Below are positions 24,332 through 37,200 of a stretch of DNA of 64,000 nt, in pieces (the stretch's first letter is position 1; each line of letters starts with the position of its first letter). The stretch covers positions 2,498,644-2,562,643 of the forward strand of contig JANPWX010000026.1 in NCBI GenBank assembly GCA_024734555.1, written 5' to 3'. The notes beneath the pieces are model-generated. The model ran no database searches. It was not told the origin of the DNA and saw only the letters and a program-made list of their open reading frames with translations. The DNA is from Trochalopteron elliotii (lineage: Eukaryota; Chordata; Aves; Passeriformes; Leiothrichidae). The position numbers and the translations under genes are program-made.

Positions 24332-27300
24332 CTATTTCATTAAAATAGCCCACAACATTAAGTGTTTGGGAAAACTTTACTGCTTCAAAACTAATTCTTG
24401 AACAACAGCCAGTAAGCACCTGCTAGTAGTTTTGTTGAGAGGAGCATTCTAACCCTTTTAAGAATAGGACTCACTGAGGTGATAATCATCCACATCAAGC
24501 CTCTTTTATTGTGAGAAGTGTTGCAAGCAGCAAAAGAGATACCCTGGAGAAGAAAATCCCTTGCAAGCTGGGGGCCAGAGCCCTGCAGCAGTCATGTGCC
24601 CAGGTGACAGTCACAGGCTGCTTTTGTGGCCCTGGTGCAGGTGGATTCCCAGACCCTTTTTTCCCATTCAAGATTTGAGCCAGGAGGCAGCTTTCTGACA
24701 GTAGTTGCTCTGGCTGGATCAGGGTGGCAGAGGGCACAGGGAAGAGGCAGGCTAGGTTTAGCTACTGCCTTTACACTTTGGAAACCAAACTAGAGAGTCA
24801 TCTGAAACACCATGAAGTGTTCAGTCTTACAATTAGATATAAAATGGTGTCTGTTTTTCAGATTCCTGATAATGGAAGCCAAAATGTTTTCTCTGAGCAC
24901 TGGAGGGCACTGCAGCACTAAGCAAGAAATGTGCTTCAAAACGACATTCCAGAAAATAATTGTTTGCAGAAATGAGGAGGGGCTGGGGGGATCTGAAGGC
25001 AGGAGAGCACCAATCATTCATTACCAATCTGGCACGCTCAGCTTCCTTTCAGCTGGAAGTGTTACAACTTTATATAGCCCTGCAAAGGGGTGGGCAATCC
25101 GCTACATAGGCAGGCTCTGTAGACTCAGCTATGTGCCTAACGTTCCCTTTTTGAGTATGCCCATTTTCCTTCAGCACTTGAATTGATTTTTTAAAATGTA
25201 TTACAGAATGTCTGAGATGTTAGTAGACAAAATACACACTTAACTCTGCCCACCCAAAATATAGAGCCAGGTAGACAAGAACAGGGTTCTTAGTTTTGCA
25301 CTTTCAGTATGTTAATCATCTGTCCACAACATAAGCCTCAATTAGGTCATTCTTTGATTAGCTCAAAAATGTTTTCCTAAAATCCAGGATCAGGTGTCAC
25401 ACTACATTTTTATTACTTCTCCAGACAAGTCTTTTAGCTCTTTATGTGCAGCTTCCATCTCTCTGCATTTAGGGGAAGGAGAGAATCTCATTAGGAGGTG
25501 ATGGTTCTCTCCTATTTAAGAAAGCCAACAAAGAAGCAGAAAACAAAAAAAAACATTCTCTGTAGTAGGAAAAGGGATGCTTAAGGGCATATTTGTGATT
25601 TTTTTAAAGAGAAATTCTTCCCCTGAATCTAAAAAGAAAATCAGAGGCACAGTGCACTGGCGTGATGAATTTAAAGGGTCAGAGCATGTACCAAAAATGT
25701 AGTTCCTTACAATTTTGCTTTTCCTCCCACTCTCAGCATTTGCACTCCTTCTCAACTCCAGTTGACAATTATCTTCCATTCCATCATTTTGATGTATTGA
25801 CATTCTGTAACTTGGTCTGTAAATCTTGGTAGCATCTTAATTATCTCACAATATTGTTCTGTCCTTTCATCCTTCATTTTGTTGGAAAGACCTCCTGATC
25901 TTTTTGCTTGCCAGTCTCTGTGTCTCACCTTCCATTCCTAATCCTTCAAGCACATCTCCAGCCACTTCATTTGGTTTTATCTGTGATCACCTCCTCTCTC
26001 TTACACATGCTTTCCTCTTTGCTATAGGTTTCCTCAAGGTCAGAACTTTCTTCCTGTTAGTCTGGGAGATGTCTGGCTGCAGTCCCTTCCTTAGTAACTC
26101 TGCTGAGGTCTTTCATCAGTTAATAAGGATGTGAGGGTTGACAGCAAGAGAAGTAATCATTGTGAGAGGAGTTAGTCTGTGGTGCGAAACAGGCAGATAG
26201 ACCTCCCATGGTTTCTGTGAAATTGCCCCCAAACTCCGATTTCATCCAAAGTAGCAAGATCAGTTTTTTGCCTCCCAGGCTGCAACAACCTCAGGGCATG
26301 CACAACACCGATTCCTGGGTCTCTGTCTCAGGGTGGCAGAGCAATGATTTTACTGAGCAGAATGCGTTGCCACCTTGTGAGGATAAAAGGATGGCGAATG
26401 CAATTACTTAGTGGAGACAGTGTGAGATTCCAGAGCCTGGAATGAGATATCAGGAAAAAAATGCAGTTGCCTTACAAGCCTGTGGTCTTTACTCCCATCA
26501 TGCTGGGCTATGTACCAAGGTAAGAAAGCAGAGTTAGGTGTCTGTTAAGCTGGTGGCAAAGACCAAACCAAGCTCTTTCTCTGGCTGTAAATTCCCTTCT
26601 GTGACAGGTTTCAGCAATATAAGCTGGTTAGGCAGAACTGAACATGAAAAGAAAGTGAAATGGCTATTTTGATTCAGTTATATCAATGTGAATTAAAAAT
26701 TTATACTTTAAGGTGCATAAGGTTATTTATCAGTATAAATAAAGGTTTCAAAAATATCAGCAGGAATTCTCTATTTGAACCTCATCCTAACAGGGTTTAG
26801 TATCTCTGTTTCTTAGAGTTGCTTACTTTTATTAAAGAATTGGGTGTCTTTCCAGCCAATAGTAATAAAAAAATGTACTCAAGCTCATAAATTGAAGTAA
26901 AAACACATTTCTTGCTGTCTGTCCACTAATGTCTGTGCTAATCAGTGATGAGAGGAGAGAAACAAGAGAAAAAGACAGAGCTATTTTTGTGCTTGGCATC
27001 ACCAATTCTGCCTTGTGATAACATTATGCTGGAACCGTTCATTCACTCATTGCCCAGTCAAACTTGTTTAGATTAAAAAGGTCAATTAAAAGCGCAGAAT
27101 AAAGATTTCCTTATTCTGAAATGAAGAGATGTAGAAGCTGGTAAATAGGAAGTTCTGCTCACACCAAATACAGCTTCCAAGAAGATGGCAAGTCTGTACA
27201 TTGTACTACAAACTGAAGAATTTATTCTGACATAATTTTGATATAAAATTACACAGCTTTTCATGCTAAAACTTGTTTAACTGTTCTGTTAAAAAAGACC

Positions 27301-28533
27301 TATGCCACCCTTCTTCGTCCTAGGGGGAATAACCTAATGCTGCAAGGGATGGAAAGAGCAGGAGATCTGTCCTCCAGGATGGTGCTGCTCCTCACATGCA
27401 TGGAAGCATGACAGGAGAGGGAGAAGGCTGTGCCTTGCTTCCACCCCTGAAATATGCTGTGGTAAATGCAATTTGACAGTGCAAGTTTCCCCTTTAGAGC
27501 AAGACAGACCTAAGGATTACAGATGGTGCTCTGGACTGTTTTTTGTAGGTAGCTGCTCAATTTTTATGACATGGGCTCATTTCCTGCCTGGGAGAATGTC
27601 ATGTTCATACCACAAGGCAGTTCTACCTCTGTCAGATACCTAGGGTAGCTCCAAATTGTCTGGTTTTCTGTGCGGGTGAGTACAAATGCTCAGATGGGGT
27701 GTTTGCCTTCTCTTTAGTCTCCTTGAGGAGTCAGGTTAATCAATCTTTTCAGTCTGATTATTGTACCGGTTTCTGGAAATGGTTTATTTTCTACTAAGCT
27801 GAATGTTTCTTTTTCACTTTGTTGATACAGATTTCTTTTGAAGGTTCTGAAAAATGTTTCCAATTCAAAATAATGCAAATGTACGTGAAATATTTGTAAT
27901 TGTTTTCAACTCATAGTGTTAATGCTGCAGATAGCATAAGAAGCTGATTTGATTATGCCCAGTGTTATTCAGCAAGGGAAGTGCATTCACTCAATGTTGC
28001 TAGGCTACCAGCCTTATTTACAGATAGTCAGAACCTTCCAGGGCAGAGAGAGCTGAAAAGCTTCAAGAGCAGGAAGAAAAGGAAATAATAAATGGCACTG
28101 ATGATGCATTAGAATTCATTTTAATGTGTGTTTTAGTGTGGGGGCCCAGTGAGGGAACATGCAAGGAGCAAACACCTCAGCACTTAACTAACCCATCACA
28201 CTGCAGGCAGGGAGAGCAAGAGGGAAAGAAACCACTGGCACTGCACAGTAGTTTAATCAGTTGTCAAATTTAAGATAGGGTTTTGATTTTGGAATTCAGC
28301 AGTTGAAAAGTAAGCCACCAAGAATGTATATAAGAACAGGAAGATGCACTTATACAGTAAGGAAAAAGTCACTGTTAATACATGCCTAGTTCATCAAGCC
28401 TAATGAAATTAGGTCTTATTTGCATTTTGTTTTCACTGTTTCAGCTAGGCACGGATCTGTCCTGGGACACCCCTTGTTTAGCAATGTGGCTACCCAAAAA
28501 AAGAAGCCTTGCCTCCAACAAGCCTAACACAGC
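24332..28533. other. Non-coding DNA, mixed composition
   Basis: A GC-richer patch lies at about 24.5-24.8 kb, and a plus-strand frame of 124 codons at 24812-25186 overlaps minus frames of similar size. None has a motif. Near 25.07 kb there is a TTTATATAGCCC TATA-like sequence without other promoter evidence. A 59-base ATG-to-donor stretch at 26461-26519 was considered as a first coding exon and rejected. Confidence 0.5.
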
Positions 28534-28986
28534 TCATTTTGGAGGCTTGACAAGTGATGGTGCTGCTACAGCTACAAAGTAACCCTGCCTTATCAGCACC
28601 TTATCTGTTGTCCCCAGGGTCCTCCACCAGCTTTGCCTCTGCCTCCTTAGGAACAGTGACCCAGCTGAGTTCCCTTGCCCACAGCACTGTCCCACAGCCT
28701 GGATATGGCAGCAGAACCATGGGTTGCAACACAGTCCACTGATAACCTCAGAAGAGCAGAAGGAGTGGCCCATGCCCAGGCTCCAGCTGGGAGCTGCAGA
28801 AGATGGACCAGAAACAGATGGACCACAAACTTCCAGCAGCACATGCCTGCAGCCCAGACAGGAGGCAGAGCTGGAGCCACCCACATGGGCCCCATGGCTC
28901 AGGGAACAGAAAACAGTCTCATTTATGGAATACAGCCTTTGCGGAAAATAGATTTTTCACAAAATAGCTCAAGGTCTGCCCTGTGA
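28534..28986. other. GC-richer patch with overlapping chance frames
   Basis: Base composition rises clearly above its surroundings, with few CpGs. Open frames of 60-116 codons appear on both strands and in several phases at once, which is the signature of stop-poor GC-rich DNA rather than one coding frame. No family motif is seen. Confidence 0.5.
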
Positions 28987-29719
28987 AAACCAAGTATCTG
29001 CATCTCCACAAGAAATCACTTGCACAGATATGAAAGCTTCTGCCTCAGATCTAATGGAAACATGATTCTCTTGCAATTGCTATTGGGAGGTATGTAAAGG
29101 TACATATGTTTGCACATCAGCCACCTTAATGAAAAAAGCCTGCAGATATACAAGAATGGCTTCTTCCAGCTGAAGGAAGAGAGGAGAAAATTTACAATGG
29201 TGAAATGCTGCAGCTGGGGTGCTAACCATAGTTCCCCTGTAAGCCTGGTGACCAAAACTTGCTGAACACTGTGAGTCATATGAGGCTGTACCTCCCCTGC
29301 CTGGCTGGCTGGGCTGGCTCATGTCAGTGTGAATCAATGCTGGAGAGGCGAGAGCATCTCGGCTGAGAAAAAGAGCACATTAAAAAACAAAGAGAGAAAC
29401 GGGTAAAATGTGTTTACAGCCTGCTCTGTTGGTTTGCAGCTGGCATACACTAACATCCATCACTTAAATGTTTAAGGCTCTATTACTCAAGCAGAGGAAT
29501 GGCAGTAGCTGCAGGCACAGAAGCAAATTTTACTCCATTAACCCTCAAATACCACCTGGAGTAACTTCTCATCTTCTCTGGAGTTCCTTTATTTTATCCT
29601 GCTACAACAGAGGACAGAGCTTTACTCATCTAATTCAGACACAGTGGGTAAGAGGAAAAGAGGAAAAATATGTAGGTAATATCAAATGCAGGGAACCTGT
29701 TAATGCCTTCCAGCTCACA
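28987..29719. other. Non-coding DNA
   Basis: Overlapping frames below 90 codons are present on both strands, with no motif or repeat family. Confidence 0.5.
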
Positions 29720-30311
29720 AGGAAGGAGCAGTGAGGCTGTGCATCCTTGAGAGGCTCCCACAAACACCCAGCAGCCTCTGAATTGTGGCTGGTCATGTCC
29801 CATTACCCAGCTCTGAGCTCAGCAGCCTGACCCTACTTGGCTTCTGGCTCTGGAGAAACGGAGCTTCTCTCAGCCCATGGTGCCAGGTAACTGCTGGCAT
29901 CCACCTTCTCTGCCAGGGGAGGGGTCCAGCAGTGTGTCTGCTGGTGCATCTCCCCATGCTGCCCTCCAGCTACTGTGGGCACAGCTGTTGTTTCAGGTCC
30001 CCCTCTGCAAGGAGATGCACAGACACCTGAGCCAGCTGGGATGGGGGTGAAGGGCTGCTCCTCCTCCTCGTGGTCCTCACCCTGCTGTGCTTTAAGCCTG
30101 TCAGTGTAGCTCAGGTGGCTCCAGTGGGAGTCACTTTGCTCTACACTGCGAGTTATTCCAGGGGGCCTCATCCCTTCTGTGCACAGCAAGGGAAGCTGGT
30201 GCCCACTCAGTGCCACAGGTGTTGTGGGGAGCTGCAAATGCACACTGAGGAGCACTGGAAGGCACTGGGACCTTCCAGATGCACCCAGATTAAAGATTCT
30301 TTTTTTTTTTT
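29720..30311. other. GC-rich block ending in a T tract
   Basis: About 580 bases of GC-rich, CpG-poor DNA end in a 12-T run (30300-30311). The longest frame is 140 codons on the minus strand (29833-30255). It is a Pro/Gly/His/Glu-rich peptide with no recognisable domain, overlapped by plus frames of 81 and 93 codons, so I do not call a gene. A perfect tRNA-like A box (TAGCTCAGGTGG, 30107-30118) is present, but a matching B box is not. An unannotated repeat or a diverged non-coding exon are alternatives. Confidence 0.4.
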
Positions 30312-33300
30312 AAAGGTGCCGCTACTCCCTTCAAGCACCTTTGGTGTTTGAAGAGTTTGGATTAGTGAATTTTCCTCTCATCTGTCTTAACACAAACCTT
30401 AATTTCTCTGTCTGTTTTTACTGTAGTGACTAATAGCACCTCCTGGCAATGAATGTGGATGTTTCCATAGATACACATTCTCCTCACACATTCCCCCTTA
30501 TGCAGGTCTCATGCTTGATAGTGGGGGGAAATCACATGAGGGAAACTTACATGGAATCTTTGGGAACGACACAGAACCTCTGCTGCATTGCATTTATTAT
30601 TGTATTTAAATATAATCTGTTATGAAATATTTGGGAAAGAAATTAATGTATCAGTGGTTAGATATGGTGGAATGTCCCCAAAGAATCTCAGCTTCCATGA
30701 TAGTGAATCCTTGAGATTTTTAAATTTTTTTTGCACTCTAACATATAACTGAATGTTTTAGTTATGATAGAAACATTACCAAAGAGAAGGATTTTAAAGT
30801 ATGTTTAGAAAAATTGAGTTGTAAATTATCTGTTGATCTCAGTGTGACTGCATGATTGGAAGTTTATTACTTCCTAAGCCATTTATTACAGAAAATATAG
30901 AAATTCTACATCACAAATTCTTTTATTTAACCTTAGTTTACAATTTCTTTTAACAAGTAACTTCTCACTTCCTTTAAGATAAATCTCATTTTCTTAAGTT
31001 GCAAAATAGGGAAAAACCCTAAACTCCCCTCTCCTGTTACTGAAATTTAAATCTGTTTGTAGTCGAACTTTTAAGAGAGGGGCTGTTTTCTTGATTAAGA
31101 AAAATAATCATTTAATCAAGTTTTGATCAAACACAAAACAATTAATAGGCCTAATACACATGGAGGGAAACATTTAGGCTGGATAAAGAAGAAAAATGCC
31201 TTCAGTTGTGAGTGAATGAGCTGGGAGTTCTTTGATACCCTGAAATCCTTAGGTGAGGTACTCATTTATCTCCCTTATAGTCTCAGGCCCTTTGTTCTCT
31301 ACAATCCACATTCTTGTTGTGCTCACTGGTCATCTAATTCCTGCAGCACACCCTATCTTTGGACTGAAAATATCAACAGATCACTGTGAAAAGATAGAGA
31401 GATTTACTGAGTGAGGAGAATGTGTATCTATGTGAGTATTTCCTAGTTGCCCTTTCAGTAATTAGGATGCAGTTGTTGAAGTAGAAGACAACTTTGGCTA
31501 GTCCTATGGCCTTCTTGAAGCAAGAGAAAACAAATGCTATTTGTAGCAGTTGTTCAATAAAGTTTGAAATAGTTTCATACTGTCAGCTTTCACTTCCCAT
31601 GTGAACTTACAATTTCTGAAGTTTCTGTTTTTAACAATGTTTTGCCAGATATTTTTGTTTTGCTTTGTTTCCCTAGGCCTAGCACAGACAAACTATTGGA
31701 ATGAGAGAAGAAATGGAGGACCTGCAGAAATCCTAGAATCCAGATAACATTCCATAGTTATTTTAGTGAAAGCTTTTATTCCTAGTTTGTGTAATTTTTT
31801 TTGCAGGCTGCATCTGGAATAATTTTCTAGGAAAGAGATTCCTTTTCCCACTCAGTCCGTTTTCTTTTAAGACTATTTTTTTTGCTTTGTGCTATTTTGG
31901 AAAAGTAATAAGATGCAAGTAGGCTACCCTTATCTGAAGTGGCTTTATAAGTAGGACAAAGTCTGAATCTCTTAGCACAAACTTGGACAAAAGTAAAGAT
32001 CCTAATTTTTTTTTTTTAAGTTTTACAGTTGTTGGTATTATGTAACATCACAAAACATGGCTAAATTTAAACACAACTTCAAATAAAAAAGGTGTCATTA
32101 ATTCTTTTGTATGTCACCTGATTTTAAAATAAACAATTGTGAGGTTCAATTCTTTCTTTACTTGTTTTTTTTTTTTTTTTTTTTTTTTTCTGGTATTTTT
32201 CTGAGCTCCTCAGCTTTGCAATCCGCTTGCAAATACTGGAATTGACTTCTGCATTACAACAACAGAAGTGTCTTATTAAAAGCAGCCTGTCTCATGGTGT
32301 CAAATTCCACTCTGCCTCTGTTCAGAATGAGCAAGTGCACAGATCAGATGCACAGTTGTATAGGTACACGCCGGTGAGAACAGCAAGCTGTTAATTGAAT
32401 TTTTAACTCCGGAGGATGTTTGAGCTGTAGTTTCTGGATGCAGTCAACCTCATCAGGTTAGGTACCTTGCCTGTCCTCCCTAGACAGTTCTCCTGCTCAG
32501 TCTGATGTCTCACTAGAGATATCAACCTGTTCTGTAAGAGAGAAACCCTCTTATTTTTGGTATGCTTCTGTTGTTGCTCTAGGCTACAACAGAGTAGAGC
32601 TCTGGGCTTTAGCTTGTCCCATTTTTTCCCACTACCTTGTGCTAGTGATTCACAGCATCTTTGCTGTCAAAAAGCCACAGCTTTTAGTGGGAAAGCATGA
32701 GACACAACCGGGTCGAAAGGAGGAGAGGTGATTTAAACAAAGGATGTGACATATCTCCATCTGTGCAGGCAGCTGTCACGTGTGGCCTCCCGGATGGGAA
32801 CTTAAAGTGTGCTAATTAGGCTGCAACATTTCTAAAGTGTATAAACAGCAAATGCTTCTTTTGATGTATGGCTTGCAAAATATTGTAGCAGCCTTAAAAA
32901 TGCCACAATGTGACAAAGAGAAGTTCTATGTAAATTATGGGGAGAGAGTACTGAAGGGTCATGGAGAGAACCTTAAAGGAAAAATGGAGGAGGCAGATTT
33001 GTCAGCCATTGAAATTGCAGATGACTGGGAAACATAGAAAATCAAAAAGGTTAATTAATTCTTGTAAGTATTATCTAGAATTTAGTTTGATTATCTTATT
33101 TTTCTCTTTTGCACTCTTGTCCTCAGGAACCCTGTACTTTGCTAAAGAAAGGAACATTTAAGCCTGTCAGGTTTCAGATGCAGCCAAATGAAAATGGATC
33201 TGCTTGAGGTATGTACTACCTCAGGGCTTCAAAGTCAAGCAAAAGTGTTCTGTTTGGATATTTCTGGGCCCTGAGATGTGTTTTGGGAATTTGGGAACTG

Positions 33301-33728
33301 CTGCACATGTCCTGCCTTGCCCAAAGGACAAGTTTTGTACCATTGGACGTTATGTCATGGTAAACTTTCTCTGGTGGGCATGAAACAGAACTGTGTTCTG
33401 CAGAAACACAGCAAATGGAAATTGCCTTAAAAGAAATATTTTAAAAAACAAGTTAAACATTTCTCTGGCTAACCACAACCTGTATGGTTTGGTATGGTAA
33501 GGGGTTTAAGTCATGCAACCTTGTATATTTCCACAGTGTACTGTCAACAGAGCTAATGAACTCTCTCGTGTGCTAGGCATAAAACAGACTCAACTCTGTG
33601 AAGTGAGCTGAAATGTTGTATTTAACCATGCTTCTACAAGAGATTTACATGAGGACTGCCAAAACATGTGGGGGTCACTAGAATATGACACACTTTCTTT
33701 TGAGGTATAATGATGAATTAAAATATTT
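30312..33728. other. Non-coding AT-rich DNA with a 25-base T tract
   Basis: A run of 25 T lies at 32165-32189. Two overlapping plus-strand frames of 66 codons (32837-33037 and 32961-33161) have no recognisable motif. No repeat family is recognised. Confidence 0.55.
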
Positions 33729-33793
33729 CATAGAAACACAGAATCATTAAAGTTGGAAAAGACCTGCAAGGTCATTGAGTCCAACTTTTGACT

Positions 33794-33801
33794 TGACGTC
33801 A
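33794..33801. promoter_or_regulatory. CRE palindrome inside the CR1 tail
   Basis: TGACGTCA, the full cAMP-response element bound by CREB/ATF dimers, lies in the untranslated tail of the CR1 copy. The sequence context suggests it arose by point change within the element or belongs to its subfamily. No promoter is adjacent, so activity is only a possibility. Confidence 0.3.
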
Positions 33802-33810
33802 TCATTTCAA

Positions 33811-34230
33811 CTAAATCAGAGCACTAAGTGCCAAGTCCAGTTGTTTCCTGAATGCTTCCAGGGATGATGGCTCCACCACCTCCCTGTGCAGCCCATTCCA
33901 ATGCCTAACCACCCCTTCAGTGAAGAAATTCTTCCTAGTGTCCAACCTAAACCTCCCCTGGTGCACCTTGAGGCTGTGTCCTCTCACCCTATCACTTGTT
34001 GCCTGATAGAAAAGGCTGAACCCCATCTGACTACGACCTCACTTCAGGCAGTTGTAGAGAGTGATAAGGTCTCCCCTAAGCCTCTTTTTCTCCAGGCTAA
34101 ACAACTCCAGATCTTTTAGCTGCTTCTCAGATTTACTCTGTAGACACTTCACCAGCTCCACTTCCCCTCTCCAGACATGCTCCAGGACTTCAATGTCCTT
34201 CTTGAAGTGGGGGGCATAGGACTAGACGCA
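33811..34230 (-). pseudogene. CR1 ORF2 C-terminal remnant (reverse transcriptase polyprotein end)
   Basis: ORF2 of CR1 encodes an endonuclease and reverse transcriptase. Only its last 140 or so codons remain here, downstream of the catalytic domains. The frame is readable from about 34230 to its terminal stop at 33811 and contains the conserved CR1 tail segments [12 protein letters not shown], then GRFRLDTRKNFFTE and HWN. One in-frame TGA (34039-34041) interrupts it where the family normally carries a glycine codon. The open part from 34026 to 33811 is therefore only 71 codons. With no endonuclease or polymerase active site, the copy cannot move by itself. Confidence 0.92.
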
Positions 34231-34247
34231 GTACTTAATGTATGGCA

Positions 34248-37200
34248 AAATATATGAAAGATTAGGAGAGAAAAAATATCATTGTTTCAGAAGATATCTA
34301 AACATAGCCTTATTTGTTTAATTTTTCAAGAGACATTATGATATTTGATATTTGCTCAACCATGACAACACTACTGAGAACTGCTTGGGATATAGCACAC
34401 AATGTTCATTCCTAGGAAGAGTGAATCTGCAGCTGATTTGACAAGATTGGTGTCTGAATCCGAGATGTAAATTTGTTGCTAATGTGGCCCAGAATCTGTC
34501 TTGTGCATGCACCACCAATAGAACTGCAGGCAGAATAGGCTTCAAAAGGCTATTCAAATGTCTCATGTTTATCAAGTAGAATTTTTGAGAGCTACTAAGG
34601 CAGCTAAACTGCATTTTTAGAAGAGATTGCATTCTATTTAAATTTTATTTAGCTGTTTTCTTATGCAAGTAAACAAATATAGGATTGCCAGGGTTACTTA
34701 ACCATTCCTCCGATGATAGAATGACTTATGAAAATCTATGATTCAGGCAAGATCTTGCAAAGCTTTGTGGCATCTCATGCTTACTAAAAAGGAAAGACTG
34801 ATATGTTTTTCAGCACTGTTGACACTTGTACAAAAATATGTTTTTGTGCCCTGCTACTAAAGTGCCCTGTAATGGCCACATTACAGTTGTCTCAATGGCA
34901 TGGCTATGCTGTATAACTGTGAACAAGAAAATCGATTATCTCAGGCAACAGATTTTTGCCTCAGCCTATTCCAGGAAAAAGAAAAAAAAAAAAGGAAAAA
35001 GTCCTTAAATTCACAAAGCTCACTGATACAGAAAGTGATATATGTAAGTGAACTACTAATTATTCATTCTAAAAAAGCTTTATACATGGGCATAGGGAAT
35101 GATAGCAAATTACCATAATCAGAAACTGGATAGACTGCAATTTGTATAGCATAAAACAGAATGTAGACTAAAAAATTTGGGCAGCCTGGCAACACTTCTT
35201 TGCACTCCTTATGTTTCATAAATTATTGAATCATAAAGCAGTAACTTACTGGACTGGATTTGCCAGTTTTGAATTTTATCTGTGGTTAAAATATCTTCCC
35301 CACTTTAGTTCAAGAGAATGAAGCAGCATTCTAATAATTGCATAACCTTTAAAATAGACTAGTCATTTAAGATCAATTAGTATTAGTGGGGCTCTTCTCC
35401 ATGATATCAAGTCTTTTTTATTTTTTAGAAAATGACATTATAAGGAACTAAAAGTTGTTAATAAGTAACGTTTTTTCTGACAAATGAAAACTTAAAGACT
35501 GTTGCTATATTTTCAACTATATTATATACTTTTAGAGAAAAATAGAGAAAAATACACTGAAAACAGACCAAAGTTCTTTATATGACAATGAAAACAGTAA
35601 AGAATAAAGTTAGAATATGCAACAAACCAGCAGGAAAATGACAATGTGGTTTTTCTCTGTGAAGCACAGTGGCAGCTACAAGAAGCCCTTCTTGTTGATC
35701 CTGATCTTTACTTCTCTCTCTTCAGCTATCCTTTCACTTTGAATTCTGAAAACCAGGAACCGTCTCCCACATTAACTGTGGCATAATGGTAAGCAAGGGA
35801 GGGCTGTCCTCCTAGCTTAGAAACAGCCCTGAAGGAATGCAGCTACCATCTGATGCTCAGCAACACTCAAACTTCTCCAGCCCACAGCACAGAAGGAAAT
35901 TGTCACAAGCTGCCAGAAAAAGATCAGGTTCTGTTTCTCTGCAGGATGACCTGGTTGCAATTGTGAAGTTTGACCAGTATGAAAAATATGGAGTCTATTT
36001 CTTTCTCAATTGAGCAAAGTGTGTAAAAATACCCTGTGACATCAGGGTATGTCCAGAGATATCTATTATTTTATTTGCTATCCTTTAACATCATATTTTT
36101 GATCAGGAATTTGCATGGCTTCTAGGAACCTTTCCCTAGCTTGCTCTTCTGTATTTTGTCTTTAACAGTCATTACCTCACTAAAGCTTTAAAAGCTCTAT
36201 CAAAAAACACTTGCACAAATTGCTGGTGCCTGTGACAGCATGGAAGCCTTGTGCTGCAGTGGGTTGCCTGCCTGGGTCATCCAGGATGATGTGCAATCAC
36301 CTAAATGTTCTTTACCTTTCTCTCAAGAAGCAGGGCTTAATCAAAAGTAAAAGTGGGTTGTCAGTGGTCTATAAGTTGTGCTTTGAGCTGGCCTGGTTTT
36401 CTTCTGAGTCAAGCTATGTTCATGAAATGCTGAGTTTTGTTTCATTTAATCTGTCATTTAAAATCTTTGGAGGATTGAAAAGTAGTAGTTTGAAGAAAAT
36501 TAGCAAAATTTGTTTAAGTGAAATACCATAACCCACTCAGTACATGTTGAATAAGATGAATTCATTATTTTTTCCCAGCCTTAAATGTTGTGAAACTATG
36601 AGGCAAATAGCATGAGCAGTCTGACGTTGCTGTGTGCATCATAATAATTGTTGGAGTTGTTTCCCCATGTGGCAGCCTTCATACTTTGGTAACTAAAACC
36701 AGTTAAACCAAATCTAGCTTCTATTAAAAATTCACTGCACAGATTTTCTACGCTGACACTTAGTGAGAAGAGCTTTAAAATAATTTTTCTATTTAAAATT
36801 ATTTGATACTTATCTCATGCCAATAGATCAACATGGTATCTAAGCTTTGGAAAACTGTTTAAAAGTTACCTTATTAAAGGCTAAGATGGTAAAATGCAAA
36901 GGATTTATTTTATTTTTCAATATATATTTATTCCTTGCATCTCACTTGATGGCTCTGCTCAGCAAGAGTTTTGATTCACGAGACGGGCAGATGGGGTCCC
37001 AAGCTAACTTGGGATTGGTTGTGAATCCAAAATGTGCTTGTGAGCAAATGCAGTACAGTGACTCTAACTCGTGCTTCTGTTAGAGAAAGGGCATTTGGAT
37101 GACAGTGCACAGTTGGGTCAGTCTTGTAACAGCCTCTGCATCCACCTGAGCACCCAGAGGCTGTGACCCTCACATGGATTTTTCCATTCCCTTTGATCCT

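Larger units (their letters stand above)
33729..34247 (-). mobile_element. CR1 LINE, 5'-truncated copy (3' end)
   Basis: This is the 3' part of a chicken-repeat-1 (CR1) non-LTR retrotransposon, the dominant LINE of birds. The sense strand is minus. The high-coordinate end begins with the part of ORF2 that precedes the [15 protein letters not shown] segment. The frame ends near 33811, followed by an untranslated tail of about 80 bases that finishes with the CR1-type TTCCAAC...ATGATTCT...CTATGA sequence (imperfect 8-mer units). There is no poly(A), as expected for CR1. The 5' truncation is typical of abortive reverse transcription. Divergence is moderate, and subfamily assignment needs a consensus alignment. 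A perfect CRE palindrome (33794-33801) lies in the tail. Confidence 0.95.

Noticed and set aside
24495..24760. Possible LTR end: AATAAA on minus in a GC-richer patch
   Set aside because: No TG...CA boundaries, target duplication or TATA box could be found.
24812..25186. 124-codon plus-strand open frame
   Set aside because: It has no motif, overlaps two minus-strand frames, and its length is within chance expectation for this much sequence.
26461..26519. ATG followed by 59 open bases and an AAG-GTAAGA donor (MQLPYKPVVFTPIMLGYVPR)
   Set aside because: There is no promoter or CpG island upstream, no partner exon and no family likeness; an ATG-to-donor run this short is common by chance.
27637..27675. 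Acceptor CTCTGTCAG and donor GTGAGT around a short open piece
   Set aside because: It is too short to show a preferred frame and has no homology; cryptic splice pairs are frequent.
30100..30170. tRNA-like segment: perfect A box TAGCTCAGGTGG
   Set aside because: The region where a B box should lie (GAGTTATTCC) misses the required GTTCRA core, and no cloverleaf stems form.
29833..30255. 140-codon minus-strand open frame
   Set aside because: It is a Pro/Gly/Glu-rich peptide without a domain, overlapped by frames on the other strand in a GC-rich block.
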